Source: Acidimicrobiaceae bacterium
GTDB lineage: Bacteria > Actinomycetota > Acidimicrobiia > Acidimicrobiales > Poriferisodalaceae
DNA: 41,839 nt
Reading direction: 5' to 3'
NCBI GenBank assembly: GCA_026713105.1
Contig: JAPOPC010000024.1
Location: 1 to 41,839 of the forward strand
Numbering within the stretch: the stretch's first letter is position 1; each line of letters starts with the position of its first letter. Below, piece by piece: positions 34,342-41,839 of this stretch. The position numbers and the translations under genes are program-made. The notes below the pieces were generated by a model. That model did no database searches, was not told where the DNA came from, and was given only the letters and a program-made list of their open reading frames with translations.

Positions 34342-35814
34342 ATGTTCTCTGACGACACCGCTGGCGGTGACGCGGCGCGCGGTGCGCGCCCGGGCGACGT
34401 GGCCCGAACCGGCCCCACCACCCTGTGGCATGGCCGGTTCGCCGGCGCGCCCGCGGACGCCCTCGCCGCGCTCAACGACTCCCTGCCGTTCGATCAGCGC
34501 ATGTTCGCCGAGGACATCACTGCGTCGCGGGCTCACGTGTCGATGCTTGCCAGCGTCGGCTTGCTGTCCGGGGACGAGCGCGACGACATCGCGGCCGCCC
34601 TGGACGAGGTCGAGCGGGAGATCGCCGAGGGCGCCATGGTCTGGGCCCCGTCCGACGAAGACATCCACACCGCCGTCGAGCGCCGGGCAACCGAGCTCTG
34701 CGCTGCCGCTGCGAAGATGCACACGGGCCGGAGTCGCAACGATCAGGTAGCGACCGATCTGCGCCTGTGGACGCGCAACGCGCTTGACGAGCTGACGCAG
34801 CTGCTGGTCGACCTGGCGCGCACGCTCGCCCGCAGAGCTCGACAGGCACACGAGGCGGGTCTGCGACTGCCGGGCTACACACACCTGCAGCAGGCGCAGC
34901 CGGTGGGTCTCGCTCATCACCTGGCGGCGCACGCGTGGGCACTCCTGCGAGATGTCGAACGGCTCGGCGATGCCAGGCGTCGCACCGACGTGTCGCCGCT
35001 CGGCGCCGGCGCGCTCGCAGGATCGACGTTGCCGTTGGATCCCTCCCTGACCGCCGCAGCACTGGGGTTCGCGCGAATCTTCGAGAACTCCCTCGATGCC
35101 GTCAGTGATCGCGACTTCGTTGCCGACGCGTTGTACGCGTTGGCGATGGCCGGTGTGCACCTGTCACGCCTCGGTGAGGAGCTGGTGCTGTGGTCGAGTG
35201 CCGAATTCGGTTTCGTGACACTGGACGACACATTCGCCACCGGTTCGTCGATGATGCCGCAGAAGAAGAATCCTGATGTCGCCGAATTGGCGCGCGGCAA
35301 ATCGGGGAGATTGATCGGTCACCTGACGGGCTTGCTGGCGACGCTGAAGGGACTGCCGCTCGCCTACAACAAGGACCTCCAGGAAGACAAGGAGCCGCTG
35401 TTCGACGCGTTTGACACGGTGCGGCTGGTGACCTTGGCGCTCGACGGTCTCATGGGGACCGTCGCGTTCAATGCAGACGCCATGGCCGCAGGCGCCGACG
35501 ACCCGTTCGCGGCGGCGACCGACCTGGCCGAATGGCTCGTGGCCCGCGGCACGCCGTTTCGCGACGCGCACGAGCTCATCGCCGGAATCGTGCGTCAAGC
35601 ACTGGACGGCCCCGATCCCGCATCGCAGCCCGATCGGCTGGCCGCACTGGTGAGGGCCCATCCCGATCTCGGCTCCGAAGCCGCGCTGCTGCTCACACCC
35701 GGGTCAGCACACGTCAGGCGCACGACGCCGGGCGCGGGCGGTCCCGATGCCGTCGCCATCCAGCTGGAGCGTCTCGACGCGGCACTCGAAGCGGCCGGCA
35801 CCGGCGGAGGCTGA
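34342..35814 (+). CDS. argH: Argininosuccinate lyase
   Basis: ArgH cleaves argininosuccinate to arginine and fumarate, the last step of the pathway; 490 residues. LWHGRFAG opens the domain, MHTGRSRNDQVATDLRLW and TPGYTHLQQAQP-type segments (here LPGYTHLQQAQPVGLAHH) follow, and GSSMMPQKKNPDVAELARGKSGRL is the fumarase/lyase signature loop. The first 25 residues are a Gly/Ala/Asp-rich extension absent from most homologs, so a later start is possible. argG, normally next to it, is not in the cluster. Confidence 0.95.
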   Translation: MFSDDTAGGDAARGARPGDVARTGPTTLWHGRFAGAPADALAALNDSLPFDQRMFAEDITASRAHVSMLASVGLLSGDERDDIAAALDEVEREIAEGAMVWAPSDEDIHTAVERRATELCAAAAKMHTGRSRNDQVATDLRLWTRNALDELTQLLVDLARTLARRARQAHEAGLRLPGYTHLQQAQPVGLAHHLAAHAWALLRDVERLGDARRRTDVSPLGAGALAGSTLPLDPSLTAAALGFARIFENSLDAVSDRDFVADALYALAMAGVHLSRLGEELVLWSSAEFGFVTLDDTFATGSSMMPQKKNPDVAELARGKSGRLIGHLTGLLATLKGLPLAYNKDLQEDKEPLFDAFDTVRLVTLALDGLMGTVAFNADAMAAGADDPFAAATDLAEWLVARGTPFRDAHELIAGIVRQALDGPDPASQPDRLAALVRAHPDLGSEAALLLTPGSAHVRRTTPGAGGPDAVAIQLERLDAALEAAGTGGG

Positions 35815-35819
35815 GCCGA

Positions 35820-36419
35820 ATGGCGAAGCCGGCTGGGCCCCTGCCGCCGGGCTTCTATGAGCGGTCGGCACCCGAAGTCGCGCCGGACCTGGTCGGCAAG
35901 CTGCTCGTGCACGATGACGGGACGATTCGAGCGGGCCGGATCGTGGAAGTCGAGGCCTACAGCGGCAGCGGCGACCCCGCGGCGCACTCGCGCAGCGGCC
36001 CGACCGCTCGCAACGCTTCCATGTTCGGGCCGCCAGGGCGGCTCTACGTGTACCTCATCTACGGCTTGCACTGGTGTGCGAACGCCGTGTGTGGGCCCGC
36101 TGGGGTGGGCGATGCCGTCCTGTTGCGCGCACTCGAGCCGGCACGCGGTGTCGAGGCCATGACGGCCCACCGGAGCCGTTCGGGCCGATCAATCGGCTGT
36201 GAGGACTTGTGCTCCGGCCCGGCCAAGCTGACCGAGGCGCTCGCTGTCGACGGCACCCACGATGGCTGCGACCTGACGACGGGCGACGGCCTCGCCATTG
36301 TGGACGACGGCTGGCTGCCCGATGGCCTGGTGAACACGACCCGCATCGGCATCAGCCGTGGGACCGACTTGCGGTGGCGCTGGTACGTCGACGGCAACCC
36401 GCATGTGAGCCGGCGATGA
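35820..36419 (+). CDS. mpg: 3-methyladenine DNA glycosylase, MPG/AAG type
   Basis: A 199-residue base-excision repair enzyme that removes alkylated purines. The fold is clear from FYERSAPEVAPDLVGKLLVH, GRIVEVEAYSGSGDPAAHSRSG, the intercalating-loop region NASMFGPPGRLYVYLIYGLHWC and CSGPAKLTEAL. GGAGG lies in the end of argH, five bases upstream of which the two genes nearly touch; translation is probably coupled. Placement after argH is common in this phylum. Confidence 0.93.
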   Translation: MAKPAGPLPPGFYERSAPEVAPDLVGKLLVHDDGTIRAGRIVEVEAYSGSGDPAAHSRSGPTARNASMFGPPGRLYVYLIYGLHWCANAVCGPAGVGDAVLLRALEPARGVEAMTAHRSRSGRSIGCEDLCSGPAKLTEALAVDGTHDGCDLTTGDGLAIVDDGWLPDGLVNTTRIGISRGTDLRWRWYVDGNPHVSRR

Positions 36420-37066
36420 GGCTGTGCTCGGCACCGGATTCGACGGTGCGCTTGGGGTTCGCCCGCCAGACCGACATCGGGGCATTGCCTGATGACCTTG
36501 GCGCCGCAGCCGCGACGGTGCGTGCGTTTGTCCCCCGCGACCGCACGCAATCCATCCACCGCCGGCGATTAATCGACTTCGCCGCCCGGCACCCCGATGC
36601 GCTGCATCGAACGTGCGAGGTCGGGCACCTGACCGCATCTGCTTGGGTCGTGAATCACGACGCAACGAGGGGGCTAGTGCTGCTGCACCGCAAGATCGGT
36701 CGCTGGCTGCAGCCGGGCGGACACGCTGATGGAGAGGGTGCTCTGGCGAGCGTCGCGCTGCGCGAGGCGACGGAGGAGACCGGCATCGACGGCCTGGAGG
36801 TCTGGACCGATCCGATCGACGTTGACGTTCACTTGTTCGTCAATCGCCGGCGCACTGAACCCGACCACCTCCACTTCGACGTGCGCTTCTTGGTCCGCGC
36901 TCCGCAGCATGCGACGCCCAGCGGCAACCACGAGTCCGAAGGCCTGAGGTGGATCTCGCGTCGTGAACTCACCGACCCTGGGCTGGGTCTCGATGCCAGC
37001 ACGCGCCGGCTGGCGCACTACGGCTTCGATCTCGCCCGCACCGTCGGCCCAGGGCGCGACGAATAG
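36416..37066 (+). CDS. NUDIX hydrolase
   Basis: A 216-residue protein whose start overlaps the mpg stop (ATGA). The Nudix box is present in the C-terminal half: [23 protein letters not shown], with the REATEE metal-binding core. The N-terminal 80 residues, with RRLIDFAARHPDALHRTCEVGHLTASAWVV, are helical and resemble other actinobacterial NUDIX proteins of this layout. The family hydrolyses nucleoside-diphosphate-linked compounds; the substrate is unknown. Linkage with a DNA glycosylase hints at nucleotide sanitation. Confidence 0.88.
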   Translation: MRLCSAPDSTVRLGFARQTDIGALPDDLGAAAATVRAFVPRDRTQSIHRRRLIDFAARHPDALHRTCEVGHLTASAWVVNHDATRGLVLLHRKIGRWLQPGGHADGEGALASVALREATEETGIDGLEVWTDPIDVDVHLFVNRRRTEPDHLHFDVRFLVRAPQHATPSGNHESEGLRWISRRELTDPGLGLDASTRRLAHYGFDLARTVGPGRDE

Positions 37067-37111
37067 TGCTGTCGTCCCGCACGGCTGCCGTGCGCGGCCA
37101 GTGCCGGAACG

Positions 37112-37123
37112 TACGGTGAAGCT
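37112..37123 (+). promoter_or_regulatory. -10 element of a leaderless membrane-protein gene
   Basis: TACGGT at 37112-37117, then six bases, then the GTG at 37124. This fits the leaderless pattern seen for pheS, the HNH gene and the MerB-like gene. Confidence 0.45.
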
Positions 37124-37372
37124 GTGCGCGAGGTGCTGGCGGCGGTCGAGAACGTCGTCCTGCTGCTGTGTGGCTTGGTGGCGGGCTGGATAGCGGTCAC
37201 CTACCTGCCGGGCCCCGTGCTGGGGGTGATCGCGATCACCGTGGTCCTGGCTGTCGGCGGCCGGATGCTGTTCAACGGGACCTTCTGGACCGCGGGAATC
37301 GGTCTGGTCATCGCGGGCGTCGCCGGCGCCGGGTTCTACATCGCCGACGCGGTGGCTTCGCTGGGGGGATGA
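37124..37372 (+). CDS. Small integral membrane protein, hypothetical
   Basis: An 82-residue, strongly hydrophobic protein with three likely transmembrane helices: VVLLLCGLVAGWIAVTYL, VLGVIAITVVLAVGG and the segment around IGLVIAGVAGAGFYI. No catalytic motif is visible and I recognise no family. It starts at GTG on leaderless grounds. Confidence 0.55.
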   Translation: MREVLAAVENVVLLLCGLVAGWIAVTYLPGPVLGVIAITVVLAVGGRMLFNGTFWTAGIGLVIAGVAGAGFYIADAVASLGG

Positions 37373-37551
37373 CCGCACTCGCCAGCGGTAGGCGGACACC
37401 CAAGAAGATGCGCGGATAGGTGAACCTTGCGGCTGTCGCACCAGTTGTTTCCCGCTCTTGTTCGCTGTCGCTCACGGGCCGCTCGGGCCACGGCTTCGCC
37501 GATCGGCTCAGCCTCTAAGCACGGGTAGCGTGAGCGGGTGGAGCGGGCACC

Positions 37552-37821
37552 GTGCTGATCGTCGCCGTCGCCGTCGCAGCGCTGATCATGGCCGGTGGAA
37601 TCGTCGACATCCTGCGGCTCGGCCGAGGTCGGTTTGCCGCCGCCGGCAAGCGTCGCTGGCGCTGGGTCCTGCTGATCATCTACAGCGGACCGCTCGGCGT
37701 CCTGCTATATGCAGCCGCGGTCCGGCCGCAGATCGTCCATCCCGAGCGCTACGTCGAAGATCCTGCGGACGGACTCGCCAGTGATCCCAGCAGTGCAGCG
37801 ATCGGCGGGCACCCGGGGTGA
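37552..37821 (+). CDS. Small membrane protein, possibly PLDc_N-like
   Basis: An 89-residue protein with two transmembrane segments: an N-terminal one (LIVAVAVAALIMAGGIVDIL) and a second (WVLLIIYSGPLGVLLYAAA), separated by a basic loop. The layout recalls the PLDc_N two-helix module, but this is weak. Its stop overlaps the GTG of the following ABC ATPase, so it may belong to that exporter operon. A possible six-codon leaderless minicistron (GTG 37538 to TGA 37558) overlaps its start. Confidence 0.6.
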   Translation: MLIVAVAVAALIMAGGIVDILRLGRGRFAAAGKRRWRWVLLIIYSGPLGVLLYAAAVRPQIVHPERYVEDPADGLASDPSSAAIGGHPG

Positions 37822-38840
37822 GCGGGGGAGCCGATCTCGCCATCGAGGTCTCCGGGCTGCACAAGCGCTACGGCGACAACGAGGCCGTGGCCGGCGTCGA
37901 CCTGTCGGTCGCAACCGGAGAGGTCGTGGCCTTTCTGGGTCCCAACGGTGCGGGCAAGACCACCACCGTCGAGATTCTCGAAGGTCTGCGCACCCGAACG
38001 TCGGGAGACGTGCGGGTGCTGGGTGTCGATCCTGCGCAGGCCACGTCCGCCTGGAAGGAGCGCATCGGCGTTGTCCTGCAGGGCGCCAAGCACGAGGGCG
38101 ACTTCACCTCGTCGGAGATCTTGACGATGTGGTCGGCCTACTACCGGTCGCCCCGGGCAACCGCTGAAGTGCTGGAGCTCGTGGGGCTCTGCGAGGCCGC
38201 CGGAACCCGAACCCGCCGCTTGTCGGGAGGGCAGCAACAGCGACTGGCCGTGGCGCTCGCCCTCGTGGGCGATCCCGAGCTCGTATTCCTGGACGAGCCG
38301 ACGACCGGTTTCGACCCTGCTGCTCGCCGCGAGGCGTGGCAGACCATCGGTGGCCTGCGAGCGCTGGGCGTGACCGTGATGCTGACTACCCACTACATGG
38401 ATGAGGCCGACGTTCTGGCAGACCGGATCGTGGTGATCTCGCGGGGCCGAATCGTGGCCAATGGCACTGCCGCCGAACTAGCGGCGCATGCAGCGATGCC
38501 GTCGCAGATCAGCTGGGATGCTGCAGAGTTGAGCAGTGATCTGCTGCCCCGCCAGTTGAGGGATCTGCTCGGCGCCGACGAATCCTGCGCGCCGGCAGAA
38601 TCACCGGACGCCCGAGCGGTGCCGCCCGCTCGGCCCACCATCGCCACTCAAGACGTCGACGCCGTGGTGCGAGAGCTGCTCGCGGCAGCCGGAGGGGCCG
38701 GCACACGATTGGACTCGCTTGCGGTCCGGCCGCCGACCCTCGAGGACACCTATCTGGCGCTGACAGGAGACGAATCCACCGCAGGCGAGTCCACCGCAGG
38801 CGAGTTCACGGGAGGCGAGTTCACCGGAGACATTCCGTGA
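37818..38840 (+). CDS. ABC-2 type exporter, ATP-binding subunit
   Basis: A 340-residue ATPase with Walker A GPNGAGKTTT, signature LSGGQQQRLAVAL, Walker B LVFLDEPTTGFDPAARR and switch His in TTHYMDEADVLADR. The C-terminal regulatory region contains a low-complexity insertion around CAPAESPDARAVPPARP. After the conserved TLEDTYLALTGDE the protein ends in a repeat tail (STAGE, STAGE, FTGGE, FTGD). The GTG start overlaps the preceding membrane-protein gene, and the stop overlaps the permease start, both as GTGA. Substrate unknown; drug or lipid export is typical. Confidence 0.92.
   Translation: MSGGADLAIEVSGLHKRYGDNEAVAGVDLSVATGEVVAFLGPNGAGKTTTVEILEGLRTRTSGDVRVLGVDPAQATSAWKERIGVVLQGAKHEGDFTSSEILTMWSAYYRSPRATAEVLELVGLCEAAGTRTRRLSGGQQQRLAVALALVGDPELVFLDEPTTGFDPAARREAWQTIGGLRALGVTVMLTTHYMDEADVLADRIVVISRGRIVANGTAAELAAHAAMPSQISWDAAELSSDLLPRQLRDLLGADESCAPAESPDARAVPPARPTIATQDVDAVVRELLAAAGGAGTRLDSLAVRPPTLEDTYLALTGDESTAGESTAGEFTGGEFTGDIP
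38766..38836 (+). repeat. Tandem 15-bp repeats at the 3' end of the ABC ATPase gene
   Basis: Four imperfect copies of a GGCGAGTCCACCGCA-type unit encode STAGE / FTGGE steps after the conserved end of the ATPase domain. The unit keeps the frame. Confidence 0.75.
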
Positions 38841-39604
38841 GGGTTCTGCGCCAGCTTCGCAGCGAGGCGTCGTTCAACTTGCTGGGCTTCCGGCGCAGTC
38901 CCGCAGCCACCTTCTTCACGGTGATCCTGCCGCTCATCTTCCTGGTGATATTCACCTCGATCTTCGGCAACGAGGTCGTCAGCTCAACCGGGGCGCGTGT
39001 CGCAACGTTGTATGTCCCCGGAATCCTGGCGCTGGCACTGGTCTCCGCGAACTTCATGAATGCGGCCATCGTCACGGTGATCCGGCGAGAGAGCGGCGTG
39101 CTCAAGGCCATGCGGGCGACGCCGCTGCCGCCATGGGTCTATGTCGGCGGGCAGGTTGCCGCGTCGCTGGTCCTGACCGCGGTGATGACAGCGCTCGTGA
39201 TCGGCATCGGTTGGCTCGGATACGGCGTCGACGTCCAGCCGGGTGCGTTGCCGAGCCTGTTCATCACTCTCGTCGTGGGCGCCGCTGCGTTCTCGGCGCT
39301 GGGCCTTGCGATCACGTGCATCTGCCCCAGCGAGCAGGCCGCGCCCGCGATCACCAACATGTGCGTGCTGCCGCTGTACTTCGTCTCCGACGTGTTCATC
39401 CCGTCGGAGGGAGCACCGCGCTGGATGACGCTCATCGGCGACATCTTCCCCATCAAGCACCTGGCTCTCGCGCTGGGTCGCACGTTCGACCCGTTCGTCG
39501 AGGGAGTTCCATGGCCGGTAGGGCGCTGGCTGATCCTCGGCGTCTGGGGTCTGGGCGGGGCGCTGGTCACCGTGCGCTACTTCCGCTGGACGCCGCGCGG
39601 CTGA
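38837..39604 (+). CDS. ABC-2 type exporter, permease subunit
   Basis: A 255-residue integral membrane protein with about six transmembrane helices. It begins with a cytosolic LRSEASFNLLGFRRSPAATFFT segment, then FLVIFTSIFG. VIRRESGVLKAMRATPLPPWVYVGGQ is the conserved coupling-helix region of ABC-2 permeases. The C-terminal LYFVSDVFIPSEGAP hairpin is also typical. It pairs with the overlapping ATPase. This intact pair contrasts with the orphan ATPase at 1071-1994. Confidence 0.92.
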   Translation: MRVLRQLRSEASFNLLGFRRSPAATFFTVILPLIFLVIFTSIFGNEVVSSTGARVATLYVPGILALALVSANFMNAAIVTVIRRESGVLKAMRATPLPPWVYVGGQVAASLVLTAVMTALVIGIGWLGYGVDVQPGALPSLFITLVVGAAAFSALGLAITCICPSEQAAPAITNMCVLPLYFVSDVFIPSEGAPRWMTLIGDIFPIKHLALALGRTFDPFVEGVPWPVGRWLILGVWGLGGALVTVRYFRWTPRG

Positions 39605-39657
39605 CCTCGGGGCAAATCGGTGACCGTCCGGCGCGGCTTGTCGGGCAGACTGGCGGC

Positions 39658-40929
39658 GTGGACGTTCTGGCGGATCTCGAGGCACGTGGGCTGATCCATC
39701 AGACGACCGACCGCCAGGTGCTTGCGCAGCGCTTGGAGAGCGACCCGATCACGGTCTATTGCGGTTTCGATCCCACTGCCGCCAGTCTTCACGTGGGCAA
39801 CCTCATGGGTCTGCTCACGCTGCGGCGGCTGCAACTGGGCGGGCACCGCCCGATTGCCCTCGCCGGGGGCGCCACCGGCATGGTCGGCGATCCCAGCGGA
39901 CGCTCAACCGAGCGAAACCTGCTTGATGACGACGCGCTGGCCCACAACCTCGAAGGGATCGTTCCCCAGCTCCGGCAATTCCTCGACTTCGACGACGGCC
40001 CGTACGCGGCCAGACTGCTCGACAACCGCGCATGGACGGTCGGAGTCGGCGTTCTCGACTTCCTGCGAGACGTCGGCAAGCACGTCACGGTGCAGCAGAT
40101 GGTCGGCAAGGAGTCGGTCCGCAACCGTCTCGACGAGGGCGACGGCCTGTCCTACACCGAGTTCAGCTACATGCTGCTGCAGGCCTACGACTACTTGTGG
40201 CTCGCGGAGAACGTCGAATGCGAGCTGCAGGTCGGCGGCTCGGACCAGTGGGGCAACATCGTGCTCGGCATCGACTTGATCCGGCGCCGGCTGGGACGTC
40301 CCGCCCATGCACTGACGTGGCCGTTGCTCGCGCGCAGCGACGGCACGAAGTACGGCAAGACCGCAGGTGGTGAGACGCTGTGGCTCAGCGCTGACACCAT
40401 GAGCCCCTACCGCTTCTACCAGGCGTGGATCGGCGTGGACGATGTCGATGTCGCGAAGCTGCTCGCCCAGCTCACGTTTCTCGGCATGGATGACGTACGC
40501 GAGATCGCCGCAGAGCACGAGGCCGATCCGGGCCGCCGCGCCGGCCAGCGGCGTCTCGCAGGTGAGATCACACGCGTCGTGCACGGAGATGCCGCCGCCA
40601 CGGCTGCTGCGGGTGCCAGCGAGGTGCTGTTCGGCGGAACGGCGTCGGTGCGCGAGGTGCCGGCACCTGCGCTCGCGTTCGTAGCCGAGGAGGTGCCGTC
40701 TGGCCCGCTGCGGGAGCTCGGTGCGTCCATCGTGGACGTGCTGGTCGACGCGGAGCTGGCGCAGAGCCGCAGCGAAGCGCGCCGAGCGCTGGCGGAGGGC
40801 AGTGTGTACCTCAATGGTGATCGCACCAGCGATCCCGACCGTCTCGTGGGAGCGAATGACCTGCTGTATGGCCGATATGTGCTGCTGCGGCGGGGAAAGA
40901 AGCGCTGGCACGTGGCGACCGCACCCTGA
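39658..40929 (+). CDS. tyrS: Tyrosine-tRNA ligase
   Basis: A class I aminoacyl-tRNA synthetase of 423 residues charging tRNA-Tyr. The HIGH motif is HVGN in TAASLHVGNLMGLL, the Tyr pocket includes GATGMVGDPSGR and QAYDYLWL, and VGGSDQWGN is invariant. The KMSKS loop reads KYGKT, near the bacterial KFGKS. A C-terminal S4 domain (SRSEARRALAEGSVYLNGDR) binds tRNA. The GTG at 39658 is preceded by CAGACT and six bases, so initiation may be leaderless. Usual neighbour of mpg and the rRNA operon in this group. Confidence 0.96.
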   Translation: MDVLADLEARGLIHQTTDRQVLAQRLESDPITVYCGFDPTAASLHVGNLMGLLTLRRLQLGGHRPIALAGGATGMVGDPSGRSTERNLLDDDALAHNLEGIVPQLRQFLDFDDGPYAARLLDNRAWTVGVGVLDFLRDVGKHVTVQQMVGKESVRNRLDEGDGLSYTEFSYMLLQAYDYLWLAENVECELQVGGSDQWGNIVLGIDLIRRRLGRPAHALTWPLLARSDGTKYGKTAGGETLWLSADTMSPYRFYQAWIGVDDVDVAKLLAQLTFLGMDDVREIAAEHEADPGRRAGQRRLAGEITRVVHGDAAATAAAGASEVLFGGTASVREVPAPALAFVAEEVPSGPLRELGASIVDVLVDAELAQSRSEARRALAEGSVYLNGDRTSDPDRLVGANDLLYGRYVLLRRGKKRWHVATAP

Positions 40930-40967
40930 GGTCGCGGTCCACAGCCGATATCCGCTGGCCGCGGTGG

Positions 40968-40996
40968 TTGCGGAGGCAGGCTGCCGCCTGTATTCT
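40968..40996 (+). promoter_or_regulatory. Promoter of the rRNA operon
   Basis: TTGCGG at 40968-40973, a 17-bp spacer and TATTCT at 40991-40996 form the best sigma-70 type promoter in the region. It lies about 425 bp before the 16S rRNA. Confidence 0.6.
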
Positions 40997-41421
40997 CATG
41001 CCTCCCCCTCGCGGGCCGTATTGCGGTTCAGAGGGGTTCGACACCTCCGGCGGCGTCGCCCGAAGCACTCTTTCGCAGAGAGCAGCGGTAGACGCCGATC
41101 GAGTGTCAGCTGCCGGCGGAATCGCCTCAGCAGCGCTCCTTGACAACAGAACAGAGGACGAAAACGCCAGTGCGGGCGATTGGCTGCTGGATTCCAGCCG
41201 CCGGTCGAACCACACAGCCGGTCCACGGTCTACCCAGACCGGGGACCAACTTGTTCGTGCCGTCTCATCAAGCTTGCCTCGTGCAGGCCGACGTGCGACG
41301 GTGCACCAATTCCAGTCAGCTGCCGCAGGACGGGGGGATTTCTCTCCGGATCGTGGCAGGGGCTCTTCGATCGTGCCAGTAGTGAAGTGCGGCTCAGCCG
41401 CACGACATTGCGGGCTAGATC
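40997..41421 (+). ncRNA. rRNA operon leader with boxA
   Basis: No protein gene is seen in the 492 bp between tyrS and 16S; the short open frames there are chance. GCTCCTTGACAA at 41135-41146 is a good boxA antitermination site (E. coli TGCTCTTTAACA), which recruits NusB/S10. The rest should be the transcribed leader, including the 5' side of the 16S processing stem. No tRNA was found. Confidence 0.6.

Positions 41422-41839
<418 letters not shown>

Noticed and set aside
40930..41421. Short open frames and a possible tRNA between tyrS and 16S
   Set aside because: No cloverleaf was found and the frames overlap the rRNA promoter, boxA and 16S start without any coding signature.

Overview
The window is a GC-rich chromosomal segment from what looks like an actinobacterium, most likely of the Acidimicrobiia type. 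That assignment is my inference from the gene order infC-rpmI-rplT-trmH-pheS-pheT, the arg operon followed by mpg and tyrS, the DUF222/HNH family, a mycobacterial-type LexA box, several leaderless gene starts and the 16S 5' end. Coding density is high and almost every long ORF on the opposite strand of a real gene is a GC-driven shadow.

Layout. 1-3660 (minus): DUF1844 protein, hisG, then an orphan drug-type ABC ATPase whose partner permease appears to have been replaced by a PD40 beta-propeller protein. 3776-9590 (plus): infC, rpmI, rplT, a SpoU-type rRNA methylase, pheS, pheT. 9614-14504 (minus): a three-gene metabolic operon headed by a very unusual cytochrome P450 / ABC1-UbiB kinase fusion, followed by an SDR and a D-2-hydroxyacid dehydrogenase. 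14586-17021: DUF192 lipoprotein, a small inverted-repeat element, a GOLPH3-like (GPP34) protein and a nitroreductase. 17130-20325: accessory patch with an SOS-controlled DUF222/HNH endonuclease, two frameshifted small secreted-protein genes and two hypothetical proteins.

20507-21652 is the most interesting locus. A MerB (organomercurial lyase)-like gene is interrupted by one in-frame TGA exactly where MerB has its catalytic Cys159. The TGA is followed at selenocysteine-type spacing by a perfect hairpin with loop GGUC, the same loop as the E. coli fdhF SECIS. I read it as one 381-residue selenoprotein.

21645-29329 (minus): gltB-gltD (glutamate synthase) and an M20 carbamoyl-amino-acid hydrolase. 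29488-35814 (plus): ARG box, then argC-argB-argD-argF-argR-argH, without argJ or argG. 35820-40929 (plus): mpg, a NUDIX hydrolase, two small membrane proteins, an ABC-2 exporter pair and tyrS. 40968-41839: rRNA promoter, leader with boxA, and the 5' part of 16S rRNA.

A second theme is short, GC-rich, in-frame repeat insertions in otherwise conserved enzymes (P450 fusion, SDR, hydrolase, GltB, ArgC, ABC ATPase). Several share the core GCGGCGCTGTG, read in two different frames, which suggests a DNA-level mini-repeat family.
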